The position numbers and the translations under genes were made by a program. A DNA stretch of 64,000 bases from Pelodera strongyloides (lineage: Eukaryota; Nematoda; Chromadorea; Rhabditida; Rhabditidae): NCBI GenBank assembly GCA_036852015.1, contig JAANDG010000233.1, forward strand, positions 144,942 through 208,941. Direction: 5' to 3'. The notes below the pieces were generated by a model. It was not told the DNA's origin and did not search any database. It was given only the letters and a program-made list of their open reading frames with translations. Below are positions 24,778 through 36,800 of this stretch, piece by piece. Position 1 is the first letter of the stretch. Each line of letters starts with the position of its first letter.

Positions 24778-26696
24778 CTGAAAGGAAGAAAAAAAAACTG
24801 GGAAAACTGTATAAGACACTTACCTTAGAATATGTAGGTACGCAGAGAATGTATGTTAGGAAATATACGATTAATAGACATTAGCCTTGTAGTTGAATGG
24901 TAGCTGTGGTTTAGCAGTGTTTAGCAGTGTATTGTATGACCTACGCGACGCTTAGTGATAGCGAAGGCGTAATGCACTAGTGATATGTACTTTGTAGTCC
25001 TATGCCTATATGTTCATCGAAATGAACTATGATGAAAGTTAAGGGTCCATCACACGTTAGAAAATAAGTTTTCGCTGTCACGATTTCGTAGTCTATAGTT
25101 CGAAGTTTTCGCACAGAAACTTTTGTTACATGGGCCCCAAAGTCTAACACTAACAAGTAGGTTTTGCCACATAGGGTATTGTTCATATTGTAGATTCACA
25201 TAAGCCTAACCTTTATCACGTTTAGGTGATCACCTACCTTAAGAACACGACGATCGAGGTGGACTTCGACAAGGTGGATGCTGTGGTCCGAGGACACGTA
25301 CACGAACTTGTGCCGGTTGGTGGAGAATACTCTCTCTCTCTCTCTATTCACCTCTTAATCTCTCTCTCTCTATCCACCCTCTTTACCTTTCTACACACCC
25401 TCTATTTCTTTCACCTCTCGATAGAGAATACGTGAACTTCCTGAACACTGATCAGGGTCTGTGAAAAAAATCTTAACTATGCCGGAGCCAACTTTGTAAC
25501 GTAAAGATCAAATAAATTGATAGAAATAAGAGCCGAACAATAGGTACACCGCTTATCGATGGATCAATCAATGCATAAAAAACCGTATCAATATCAATCA
25601 ATAAATCAATAATCTATTTATTACAGGAAGCCCTAGAGCCGATCCGCCAGACTCTTCCCTATGCAATGATAAACGCGATGAGCGAAATACGCTATAAAGA
25701 GATGGAAGACGTCTGGCGCATCCATAAAGCATTGCAGAAGGGAAGCAAAGAGGAGTCTGTGAGTGCATCCAAACTTATTAAGAGCTGGTTGTACGTAACT
25801 AATCAACGAAACCTTGATGGTGAGCGGCGAAAAAAAAGGTTGGCCAGGTTCCGCTACACACTTCGCCCAGTCTTCACCACATTCTCGCCTGGTACGCCCG
25901 GCGATAGGGTGGCGCACCGGCTGGACGAAAAGATGAAAATTTGTGAAAGACATATAAAAAGGGCCTGTCCCTTCCACCATCTTCTCCCGGTTTTCGCGAA
26001 AGCGTTATCAGTGCACTCGCCCGGACCTGGCGTTAGCCCGACGAAGACTGCGCTAAGTGCGCGGCGATACCTGGGCGAACCCTTTTATTCGCCGCGCACC
26101 AATCGAGTTTCGTCAGTGGTTGTAAGCTCAGGTGTTGCATAAATATTACGACATGTTAAATGATAATCCGCATGGGATTTGACTGTAAAGTAGTTCATCG
26201 TATACACCGTATACGATATGCTGAGAGCGAGAACATGATGAGTCTTACCCTGGAGGTACGTAGCTCTACACAACACGAGCCCCGAACTCGGGGAGCACCT
26301 AGTCTAGGCAGTACCCAAACATGCTGAAGACAAGGACAGCCGCGTCAGCTGCTCGTCCAAAAACTAGCACACATCTCGCCCAACGCCAGACTATCGCCAG
26401 TCTCTAGCCAATTCACTGTATGTTCTGCATCTTTCATACAGATCATTGCATTTACAGGATGAACTAATTGGCAAATTCCATTCCTTCGATGTGGATTTCC
26501 TCGGTTGGATGACCAGGAAAATGCTGAACAATTCACTGGACGCACTGATTGCACACAAGAAGTTTGCACTCGTTAGGGTTAGTATTTTTTGTGCGTATGA
26601 AAATGCAAGTTTATATGACATTTCTGGAAGAGCTAGGTAGAGAGGGTGGGAGAAAATATTACTCTTTTTTCAAAACTAGACCACGAAAAGTTCTGA

Positions 26697-26740
<44 letters not shown>

Positions 26741-29126
26741 AGGGAGGGAGAGAGAGTGACAGGGAGAGAGAGAGGTGAGGGAGTGGTAGGAAGTGGTGAC
26801 CACAACTTCGTCTAGGATTTGACCAACTTCGGCACCAACTTTACCATCCACGTCGACGAAGCGTTACTGCAAACGAACTTCATGGAGAGAATGGACGACA
26901 TGCACTCTAGATTGTTCCGCATTTTAGGAAAACAGGTTAGGGCACATTATGCGAGCAATATGCTAAAGGTAATTATTCACACAGTTTTTCCCTTCAATTA
27001 TCATCAATTGCAGCTCAATCTGCATCTCCTGGAAGCAATTGGATCTGTTAACCGGCGTGAGCACCGTTATGTCCGACGCCTCGTTGCTCACTACTTGAAT
27101 GGAGAACAATTGCTTACCGTATGCAAAGTTTGATAATTACGTTCAAACATTAAGACCGGGAAAATTATTCTTGCAATTATTGAATGACGCTTACGAAATC
27201 CCATTTTAATATCTCTAATAATTTTATATACGTTATCCTACTTTTTATTCTATAGATTTTAGAAGACCGATGAGATTAAAGAGCAAGCACCTTATCTAAC
27301 GGGAAAGGTACTCTTCGGCGCACAAAAGGTCAACTACGCAGTGCGGCGTTACTGCTATAGCGTAAGTTTTGTAGAGTGTTTGCAGCGAAGTACCCGCCGT
27401 TTTTGAAAAACATCGAGTACACCAGCATTCTTATGCAGCTTATGCAAATGAACATAAATTTGAATAAAAAATCGAGCTAAATTCGAGTAGATTAGCATGA
27501 ATACGTAAGAATTCAGTTGACCACGATGCGTTTCAAAAACCGGCCGGTATTTCGCTTTAAATAAAGTATGACGTGAAATTTTGGAAACTACAGACGGTTC
27601 AAAAAATGAGTGCTAGTTTCTTCAGTGGACAGACAAGGTACGGAAGTTCACTTACGTTGTCGCGTGGATTATATTGTACTAAACTTCAACAACGTAAAGC
27701 TGGCTGCTTCATACTATTTCTGCAAACAAAATATAAAAAAATACCATTGTTTACAGCATCCAAAAGTGTGCCCGGATCTCAACGTGACGGCTGAATTCGT
27801 GAAGAATTACTACGTTAGGGTGAGCTTTCAGTATATATTCAATTGACAACCTAGGGATCTCTAACCAAGAGATCCTAGGGACAAACCTAGGGATCTTATT
27901 GGTAGTATTGTTGTAGAACACACCGTTGTGTAGTCTTCGACGAGAAGTGTAGCTGGTGTAAACTGAGGCCACATTCACCACTCATTTCCTCGTCTTTTCT
28001 CTGCGTGTCTCGCTTTAGAATGAAACTTTCTGTGCATCGGGAATATTTCCCCGAGGGAATGGGGGTGGTGAATGGGAGCCTCTGTACATAAGTACTCTTC
28101 AGGGTATGCTTCGGATATTCGACTTGCTACCCGAGAATGAGATCAGCAGCATCAAGAAGACGCAGACACAGTTCAAACTTGACAAGTATAGAACGGTTTG
28201 TATGACTCGAACATTTTCCAGTATATAACAGCAGCTTATTCGAAAGCTACAAACTATGACTTTCAATCCTAAAATGGAATTAATTGAAGGGATTGTTGAC
28301 GATACTTCCTTTACAGGTGATCTTATCTCTGATAGAACACTGTCCGACGTTATTCAAGGCTATCGAGACGGTTAGTATTTTTATACACAAACATAGCAGC
28401 TTTAGCTCCCAACCCAACGCATAGAACGGGACCCTACGACTGACAGATATTACACGCACTGTTGAGATTATGGGAGGAGATATAGATAGTTACGGTAGAT
28501 ATTGGCCTAGAGGAAGAAGCATCAAAGTCACAGGATTGTCTTCGCTGCCAACTTTGGGTAATTCCTACATTGTTATTTATTCATCAATCTAACTTCAGGT
28601 CCACTCCAAGCTCGAAAGCAAGCTCGGAGCCATGGAGCACTTGGGTACACAGGAGTTCACGAGACAGGTTAATCATCTGAATATCTAACAGTTGGGCCAA
28701 TTTCCCCCGCAAACTTAGGGATCAGATCCCTCTTGATACACAAAATGTACAGGAGGCATATATCGTCATTGCTCTATTATATTACCTGAAAAGCCCTAAT
28801 GACTGATGTAATACTAATTACTATTGACGATATTCACCACTCAGATTCCCTCGGGGAACTATTCCCTGGGGACAGAAAATAGCTTCTAATGTGAGACACG
28901 CAGAGTAAAGAAGGGGAATTCGCCATGCTCATGGGGAACTGAGTGGTGAATATGGCCTCAGGTCTCCCCTCATAGACCTAATGGAGGATAGTGAAGTTTT
29001 TCGTTAGAATCACTTATTCTTTAGCTGGAAGCCGACACACTTCGAATTCTCCTCTTAATTTCCATCAGTCAAGACGCACACGTGGAAGACTACAGAGCAT
29101 ATGCACAATTGTGGAAGTGGGGGTGA
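21357..29126 (+). CDS. Secreted alpha-helical protein of unknown family
   Basis: Seventeen exons: 21357-21462, 22436-22542, 22866-22964, 23276-23383, 23554-23610, 24024-24143, 25226-25315, 25627-25758, 26458-26577, 26816-26935, 27014-27118, 27263-27361, 27757-27819, 28019(or 28103)-28195, 28317-28370, 28599-28667, 29025-29126. All phases match, giving 575 residues (547 with the later acceptor). The N-terminus has a signal peptide with a VLLLLLI core at about residues 9-15 (MCFRLDVSVLLLLLICTQ). The rest is mostly charged amphipathic helix with few cysteines, suggesting a helical-bundle secreted protein. The ATG is preceded by TGTTCCAG, a likely trans-splice acceptor. AATAAA lies about 120 nt after the stop. 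Its introns are crowded with MITEs. I do not recognise the family. Exon 14 has two possible in-frame acceptors, the upstream one lying inside a MITE. Confidence 0.78.
21549..21965. mobile_element. MITE with TTAAAGGGTCAGGCCC termini
   Basis: About 417 bp. The left end TTAAAGGGTCAGGCCCATTT and the inverted right end AAATGGGCCTGACCCTTTAA continue as a mirrored arm of about 115 bp (through TAGTAGGATGCAAT and TTTTCAAGCGCAAAA). It lies in intron 1 of the helical secreted gene. Confidence 0.92.
22142..22359. mobile_element. GC-rich TGCAAGC/GCTTGCACGCC element, copy 1
   Basis: Begins CACTGACGAAAGTTGGCGTG and ends in inverted CGCTTGCACGTCAATTTTC. The inside is a patchwork of GTGCAAGC and GCTTGCACGCCGT motifs in both orientations. 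Its GC content is far above its surroundings. Relatives are at 31642 and 34098. Confidence 0.8.
22552..22729. mobile_element. MITE family 1, copy d
   Basis: AAAGCGAAATGCCGGCCGGT at the left, AAACCGGCCGGTATTTCGCT at the right; diverged interior. It lies in intron 2 of the helical secreted gene. Confidence 0.88.
23717..23992. mobile_element. MITE with TAGC(T/C)CGTATTCTCGCG ends and CTACCAG motifs
   Basis: About 276 bp. TAGCTCGTATTCTCGCGTCG at the left is mirrored by GGCGCAAGAATACGGGCTA at the right. The interior is dominated by CTGGTAG/CTACCAG and CCAATTGG palindromes. It lies between exons 5 and 6 of the helical secreted gene. Confidence 0.82.
24716..24774. repeat. Homopolymer A tract, 59 nt
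   Basis: Uninterrupted A run following an AT-rich stretch in intron 6 of the helical secreted gene. It may be a retroposon tail or a simple expansion. Confidence 0.9.
25819..26101. mobile_element. MITE with GGTGAGCGGCGAA ends
   Basis: About 283 bp and GC-rich. The left end GGTGAGCGGCGAAAAAAAGG is mirrored by CCTTTTATTCGCCGCGCACC at the right. It sits directly downstream of coding exon 8 (25627-25758) and so extends an open frame artificially. Confidence 0.8.
26701..26760. repeat. (GA)n microsatellite
   Basis: GA dinucleotides with GGGA interruptions in the intron before exon 10 of the helical secreted gene. Confidence 0.95.
27383..27558. mobile_element. MITE family 1, copy e
   Basis: Left end GCGAAGTACCCGCCGTTTTT and right end AAACCGGCCGGTATTTCGCT, with the family interior. 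It starts about 20 bp past the donor of exon 12. Confidence 0.9.
27963..28084. mobile_element. MITE family 10, copy a, overlapping an exon acceptor
   Basis: Starts CTGAGGCCACATTCACCACT and ends GGTGGTGAATGGGAGCCTC. The interior CTCTGCGTGTCTC, TTTCTGT and TTCCCCGAGGGAAT match the inverted copy at 28830-28962. The acceptor CGCTTTAG used in one model of exon 14 lies inside it. Confidence 0.82.
28830..28962. mobile_element. MITE family 10, copy b
   Basis: Read on the minus strand it begins CTGAGGCCATATTCACCACT and shares CTCTGCGTGTCTCACATTAG and TTCCCCGAGGGAAT with copy a. It lies between exons 16 and 17 of the helical secreted gene. Confidence 0.85.
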
Positions 29127-30862
29127 GCTAGGTTGATATCTTTTTATATAATTACCGATGATCATTGATTTAGCTCATTAGCAATTAGCGTTACCATAAC
29201 TAGACCAACAATGTCACGTCACCTTTAGGGTCAAAGAAAGACAATAAACACCTTTTCAGCTTCACCTCCCTTGGACAAAGGGCACGCGCGGAGGTAGCGG
29301 CCTCCTTACCGGAGTTCGTAAAAGCCTTGACGACATAGGAATCCAACCCTAGCACCACTAAAAAAGTGGTCCTTCGGCTATTCGAACGTTTGGTTTATCT
29401 ATCCTTTTATTCGGCATCACTTTTCACACAAACATCCAAAGACCTACACTACGATGTTCTGATATCTGTCGTAGGGTTCCTATAGAGTAGTGTCAATAGT
29501 ACAGTATCCAAGGCGAAAGGACCCATTGTCATTGCAAATTGTAAACTACGGTATAGTGACCAACGATCTATATGTACTAATGTACTTCCGATAACCACAA
29601 TACGTGCCGCTGTAAACGATAGAACCTAAAAATAACAATATTTAATTCTTCACAAAGTTAACATTTTTGTAAATAGGTATACATAGGTACCAATTCTTGA
29701 AACGGGGCTTTTATACACATGCATGACTTATATAATACTGACATGACTTATTTTCTTTGCTTGCTACACCTAACGAAACTTATTACATTCATAATATAAT
29801 GTGACATGTAACAATAAATTTTCAACGTTGAATTCTAGTCCTCAACCTATTATAGCAAAAGATTTTAACCTAGCCTAACATGTATTTTCCCGCGCAGTCA
29901 TTACCAATTTAATTGTAAAATCTAATACAAATAAAGCTACAACATTTTTTCTTTCAAGTGTTTTCTCAACCCCACAACACTATTTCCATTTGTATTGTTT
30001 GCTTTTGAAATCTCTCATTTTCCATGACTCTTTCAATAAACATTTTCAAACATAAATAAAATCTGGAACTCGTCTGCTAATGCTCAGGAACTCTACTGAA
30101 CTGGTCATAAGCTCACTTTGAAGCTGTATTGTACCACCCTTGAATAAAGGTGCACACTCTTGAAGTAAAAGATTTATTTCATAAACATGGAAGAAAGAAT
30201 TTTATTGCTCTACGTAAACTCTGAATAAACTGTAACGGTGAAGGAACAGACATGAAAAGTGTTAGATATCAAATGAAAACATTATGTTTAAAAACCTATA
30301 TTTACCCGTAATATATCTACTTCCGGTTTAAAAGAAGCAATAAAAATTCATATAAAGAGTAAACTCAGTGCGCCAAAAGATTGAGCATTTTATCACTAAT
30401 CAAAACTTAACACTATACCATGTGACAATGTAAGCTGAAACAATAACGATAATAAAGTGCGAAAAACAGCAACAATGATCTACTAACCTAATTAACAATG
30501 AAATCTAATTTATAATTACAATAACCTTCTAAAAGCACTACGCTAAAAAGGCCACCTACCGACTTATTTGCTTTAAAGTATTAAAGTTATGCATAAAATA
30601 ACCCTAGCAAGACAAAATCAAGTACGCTAAAGTAAACTATACACTTCTTAGCTAAAAAATTTTACCTAAGGTCTGTATTAAACCTGTCACTGTTCTAAAA
30701 GCACTGTGCTAAAGCTACCTATCTACTTATTTGCTTGAAAATATAAAATGTATGCCTGCAACAACCCTACCAATGGCCTAAAACCAGAATATGTCAAATC
30801 TACCTACTACCTATATATCTATCTATCTAAATCGCACGTAAATATAACTATGATAATTCAAG
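29127..30862. other. Convergent intergenic region
   Basis: Lies between two converging stop codons and is AT-rich. It contains AATAAA near 29245 (plus strand) and a diverged direct duplication at 30527-30785. No exons are seen. Confidence 0.6.
30527..30785. repeat. Diverged direct repeat, period ~166 bp
   Basis: TTCTAAAAGCACTACGCTAA at 30527 recurs as TTCTAAAAGCACTGTGCTAA at about 30693. The following sequence is similar too (CTACNNACTTATTTGCTT ... AACCCTANCAA). Confidence 0.75.
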
Positions 30863-33800
30863 TTACGCGTTTTCCCTTCTCTTCAACTGCTCCTCCTCGT
30901 TTATTAACTCCTCCCCTTTGCCTATATTGACATTCCCATTGGTTGGATTTCCTTCCAATCTTCCCTGCTCCTGCTGGCCTTCACCAGCTGCTTTCAGTTG
31001 ATCCCACTGAAATTACATTCAAATAGGCATTGCCAAAGCCTTATAACACTTTGTTGCCCTGGCTGATAGCCCGGTCTAATCTCGAATCTAACGCTATACG
31101 TATAACAATTGGAGCCTTCTACGGCGCAAGCTAATTATTCATGGAAATGTTCATAATATGAGAAAAGGAACGGCAGGTACAGGCACAGAGGACATATGCG
31201 GGTACAAATTGTGCAAAAATACGGTAATATTGACGGGATCACAGACATTTTTAGGATACAAACCCCCGTAACTAACCCGTGATACATGAAACGTAAAAAA
31301 TTAAGTGGCACTTCCGTTCGAAGTATTGTCAAAGGTCATGGATTTACTTACATAAAACCAAAAAAAAATAAAATAATAAATAAAACCAGACCTGCTCATC
31401 CAATTTCTTCCTCTCCTCCAATAATATACTCGTCCACTCTTCATCGAGCGGGGGCAATTGTAATTGCCTTCTCTCCTTTGGCAGCATCTTTGCACTCACT
31501 GGCACGCCCTTCTTCTCCAACAGTTTTGTCTCGTGTTGGAGTATGGTCTCCACCTGGAAACGAGAATCGATTAAAAATAGTTTTATTTTTAGTCAATAGT
31601 CTAGACTAATCCATCATGTGGTCCATTAACCATAACAACGAGAAAAATGGCGTGCAAGCCGCGTGGGCACGGCGTGCAGGCGGGTATGAAAAAAGTGGCA
31701 CGCCGTTGGGTTATGGCGTGCAGGGTTGCACGCCGTACCCACGCGGCTTGCACGCCGGGACGTGGCCGCCTGCACGCCACCACGTTGCCGCTTGCACGCC
31801 GGAACCACGCGGCTTGCACGCCGAAAAATGAAGGACCGTGCCAGGCAGGTCCCAGATCAGTACTAAACCGATGCTAAATAATTACCAGAAACTGGTACTT
31901 ACCGTATAGAATGCATTCCTAATCAACTAATAAACAATACTATAACACATGAATCATTATAAAACAAATATAAGAACAAATCATTTATTTTTCCGAGAAA
32001 TAGCAAACACATAATGAAAAAATGCACAAATCCACAAATGGTAAACAAATCAGAATATATATAATATTAATATTATAATGATTAGAAGTGAAAGTGATTG
32101 CCCTTCTGGTTTTCAACTGCACAGGCATTTTTTACACTTAATATGTGGGAATGTTTTGCAAAGATTACGCTTAGCATATAAATGCATAGAATACTGCATC
32201 TGAACTTAGACGTCATGCACTGAAACTTACATAGTAAACCTTAAAATATTTCCAAGCATAACAAATATCTAGATTATCGTGTGGTGTCCGCATCTACAGC
32301 CGATCAGCATGTGGCTTCAGGTCCAGCAACGGCAAAGCTTCGCCTAAAAGATAAAATATCAAGTAAAGAGCAATATTATCCTATTTAAATCCACACTTAA
32401 AATAGTCAGGACAACATTCATAATTAAGCAACACTTTCCCATCACACCCAAATGGAGATATTGCGCAAGCTCAGCTAAAGCGAAATTGAGCTAAAGCGAA
32501 TATGTAAGCTGTCAAAACGCGCAAAACTAATTCTAAACTAGCATTTCCACCCCAGACGTGTATTGAAATACATAAGCGACTGAATATGTAACTTCGAATA
32601 TTCAATTTGCATATTCAGCCTGACTGGGTGCACTATAATTAACAGTCAAGCACGTCCTTATGCACCAGTAGATAGTGCACAATTAAAGCGTTGCAATAAG
32701 ACACACCATTGTCGTTATTATATTTACACTAGACAAACGAATGGGTAGTTATTTACAAATACATACCTATTTTTCATGGGAGCCGCGAAGATGCTTGCTG
32801 GCCGGCACGTTGTGCGCATAGTTGGTGCTTCATTGACACAACTAAAACACACTACTGTCAACAGTACAATGTACAATAGAGATAGGAAAAACATTGTATC
32901 GTCGGCTGAACTATCTTTATTATTATTTGAAGTATATAATGAATAATGATTAATGAGAAAAAGTATACCTGTGATATAATTGAGCTGTCGCGTGTCACCT
33001 GGACACACGGTTGGTTTGCATGTATTGTCCACATCCACAAAAATTAAGGATCATTCGTCTTCTGCAAAGTTACATGACAATTGACAATCCAACCTTTTAT
33101 ACAGCAATTTTATCTACTATTTTATTTTTCGTCGCAATCTTCTTCTCAAATCTCAGAGGTTGCTGCAAAAACACAAAAAGAAACTATAATGACCGAAAGT
33201 GAAAAAAATGAAAACATTAGACAAGACTTACTGTATTTCAATTTGGTGGAAGAAATCCATGGCCTGGCACCTTCCTTTGGGTGAAGCTAAATTGAGTGGT
33301 GATTTGAATAAAGGTAACGTGACTCTGCGTTCGATATTTGTAACCACTATAATACTAGACGTAAGAACAACATATACCTATTCACGTATGCAGGGAGTAC
33401 AAACAAATAAATACGTAACATAGGCTATACGCTATATCCTCATTTACGTATTGTATTATGTTGATTAGTAACTGTGTAGTCGAATTAACTGATTTTATGA
33501 CGAGAGTTACAAGAGTATGATAAATAAATGTAAGTAAATGCCTTCACTCCGTATTTGGGGTTAAATGCAAAATAGGCAACATGGCATACTACATGGGAAC
33601 AAATTTGCTACGAATATTGTCTTGTATCAAAGTATCCATATGCAATAAAAGGATCAAATAAATTCTTCCTTCTTTGGCTCGTGTCCATTTTATGTTGCGT
33701 CCGGAGAGAACGAGAACGGACAAAACCTGAACAACATTCTTGAAATCAGAGCGGCAGGAGAGAAGTACAAGCATTTTACACACACGGACACAAAAATTCA

Positions 33801-36800
33801 TAGTTAAATAAAGATTAAAGAACATCGATCTAAAACGTAAATTTTCGAATAGTGCTTCATAAGGGCAGTCCCCAGTACAAACACTGGCCGAAAACATATT
33901 ACTGAGACTAGTCATACATCCGGTTGGAGAAAAGCTAAAAAAACATACGTAAAATAAACGAAAAACAAATTATTCAACCAAAAAACCAGCAGGTGCGGAT
34001 GATGGATGACGAAAAAAATATTCACTGTGTGTCTGCCAACTCTAGCATGCTGCGCTCTAGCTTGTCACTACGGTATTTAGGACACAAATTTGGGAAATTA
34101 TCGGTTGGCGTGCAAGCGGCGTGGGCACGGCGTGCAACTTGCACGCCGTACCCACGCCGTTTCGTCTCGGGCTTTTGGCGTGCAAGCGGCGTGGTATCGG
34201 CGGGCATGTTGCACGCCGTACCGTTTCGCGTGCATTTTTGCACGCTGCACGCCGTTGTCACGCGGCTTGCACGCCAAGTTTCGTCAGTGAAGTCCATTAC
34301 ATAAAGGCGATTACTTGTAGTGTTAGTCACTAGTCTAGACTGAAGAATAAAAAGTCTAACGCGTAGCCTATCAAAAATGAATATTAAATATGCGGCCCAA
34401 AAAGCCCAAAGATCACTAATGTACTATGTACGTTGTCAAACAACAGTTCGCTGTGAAGCTAAATACCTACTAAATATAATAGATTTTACATAACAAGCAG
34501 TAATAAAAAAGAAACCTGTTCAGTCCACGAATATCCACTCGGCGATCCCAATAATAAGTGTCGAAGTTTTCCTCCAGATAACCGATCTAACTTCTCAAAC
34601 TCAACATCGTCCATAGCGGGAAGTTCTCTGAAACGATTTCAGAATTTGAACTTCAGACTTCAAATACTTAGTACTTCGCAGCCAACATACTCAAATAATA
34701 CCGAGGTAACCCAAACTTAGGGTTACTACAGTAAGAACTAGATAATGAATAATAAGATATGGGTGTATTGAGTGTATAACAACAGCAGAAAACCGTGGTA
34801 ATCAAAAAAGATAATTAGTATAGTAATGAGGTTTTCTATGGTCACAAATTCCGCAGAAATCGACGGAAATTATATACGCAAAAATGGCGATAAGTCGTCG
34901 GCAGAAGCTCAACGTTACGGACTAGCTCAGAGAGGAGAGGCAAGCAAAACTAGAAGAAATAGTAAAGCCCTACGAACTAAAAAAAAAGATTTAAAGCAGA
35001 ATAACGGCCGGTTTTTTGAAACACATCGAGTACGCCAGCATGCTTATGCAGCGTATGCAAATGAACGTGAATTATAATAAAAAATCGAGCTAAATTCGAG
35101 CAAATTTGCATAAATACGTAATTCAGCTGTCCACAATGCGTTTCAAAAACCGGCCGGTATTTCGCTTTAAAAAGGTACCTCCTGATAGTGCTCGTCATCA
35201 GTGGTTTATCCTCATCGCACACCGAAGTCCGTTCATTCACACTGCCAGCCACGTAGAACAACCTTCCACTGTCATCTTCCACGAAGGCATTACCTAAATA
35301 TGGCATAAAATGATAACACGTATTCAATAATCTGCCGGATGAATACTGTGTTTGCAAGGCTTTATAGCGCAGCAGTCAGAGCGCCTGACTCTAAAGTGCG
35401 AGGCCGAGAGTTCGAACCCTACATGAGACAATGATTTTTGTATGTTTCATTCCCATTGTGTATTGCTGAAAACTTGATGAAAGGGCTTCGTTCCGGGCCA
35501 AGCCTTCAAACTCTTCTCCTTTATATAATAAGATTGATCATTCAATCAAAGATGTTCACATCCAAAGCATAGGAAATGGAAAAGGGTGAATGCATTTGGT
35601 GACTGGTTTTTCGTGGGCTAGAATATTTGGGGACACCAAGTTTTTCGAAAACCCGTCATCAAGTAGTCACAACTGGGCACGAACCAGTTACCAGTTTTTT
35701 TTTCGGAAACAAAAACATTTGTGACAGGCTCGGCTAACTAAGGATTTGCTGTGGTTTCGGTGATTATTTTGTTTTCCTGTGCAGCCGTAACACAACAAGT
35801 CAGTAACAACTTTTTCACACAATACATCAGCATGCAAATTACAAATAACATACATGGCCCGGAAATCATTGATAGTATTCAAATTTCCAACCACCTACCT
35901 TTAGCATCCTGAACGACCCTTGGGTCTTGTAGGAGTCTGTTCTCCGCCTCTACCATCTTCATCTGATGCTCGTAGTCCAAACCGGACACTTGTAGGGAGG
36001 ACAGCGCCTCTTCCAACAAAAGAGCCGATTTGGCAATACCCTAAATAACCGACGTTAAATGCACAACAGAACAGACGCATCGATACATAGGGGAATGATT
36101 TTCAATAGTTTCATACAGTTTTCAAATATGCACGGCCCTCCGCATCGGACAATAGTTTAGGTTCTTCAGTCAATCATAGCTGTTTTCACCGGTGTACACG
36201 GTCACTTTCACATAAACACTGTCCAAACTCCAAACGGTAACCAATTTGCAAATACAAGCACATGAGTACGTGACGGACCGTATGCAATAAAACTAGTGCA
36301 ATTTTGTAAAAAAAAATATTCGTAATGACTTTCTTCTTGTAAAATGTATTCAAAAAAATTCCAATCAAAGCACCCACCTTTTCATCATCAAAACCCTCAA
36401 GACGCAGGTAATTCAAACGTTTCAGTGGCATCAGACCCATTAGACCTGTAAAGTCATGATGGTAACGTTGTTATAGGGAATGTCAGGCCGGTTTGGCATG
36501 TTGGGCTCAAAAAAAGCTTATTTTTTGTAGGTAAGGAAAGTGAAAATAAAAATAAACAAAAACTTTTGATAAAAAGAAAAACAATTTCAAACCCCTCCAA
36601 AAAATGCCTTCACTATGGGATTTCGGTTTTATGCTTCATCTGTTGGTTTTTCTGAAGCGACGGGGGTTTGAACAGTGGACGCGACGCACTCAACTGCGGC
36701 GCGGTCCCTATGTGTTGACTCAATTGAAGTTTTGTTCACGTTTATGACAAAATTTGACATATTTTAATCTACGGCCATTTTTATGGGTATACTGTATTGT

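Noticed and set aside
25666..26142. 158-codon open frame on the + strand
   Set aside because: Its first part is exon 8 of the helical secreted gene; the rest is intron plus a GC-rich MITE. A GTGAGT donor at 25759 separates them.
29281..29380. tRNA-like gene on the minus strand (GGTTGGATTCC B-box)
   Set aside because: The B-box has a G for the invariant C, and no cloverleaf or A-box could be assembled.
31286..31877. Overlapping open frames on both strands with Gly/Ala/Arg/Cys-rich products
   Set aside because: Produced by the palindromic TGCAAGC/GCTTGCACGCC element and by the complement of a DMAC2 exon; no splice or start support.
35359..35430. Functional nematode-specific tRNA with long variable arm
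   Set aside because: No paired variable arm and the anticodon stem does not close.
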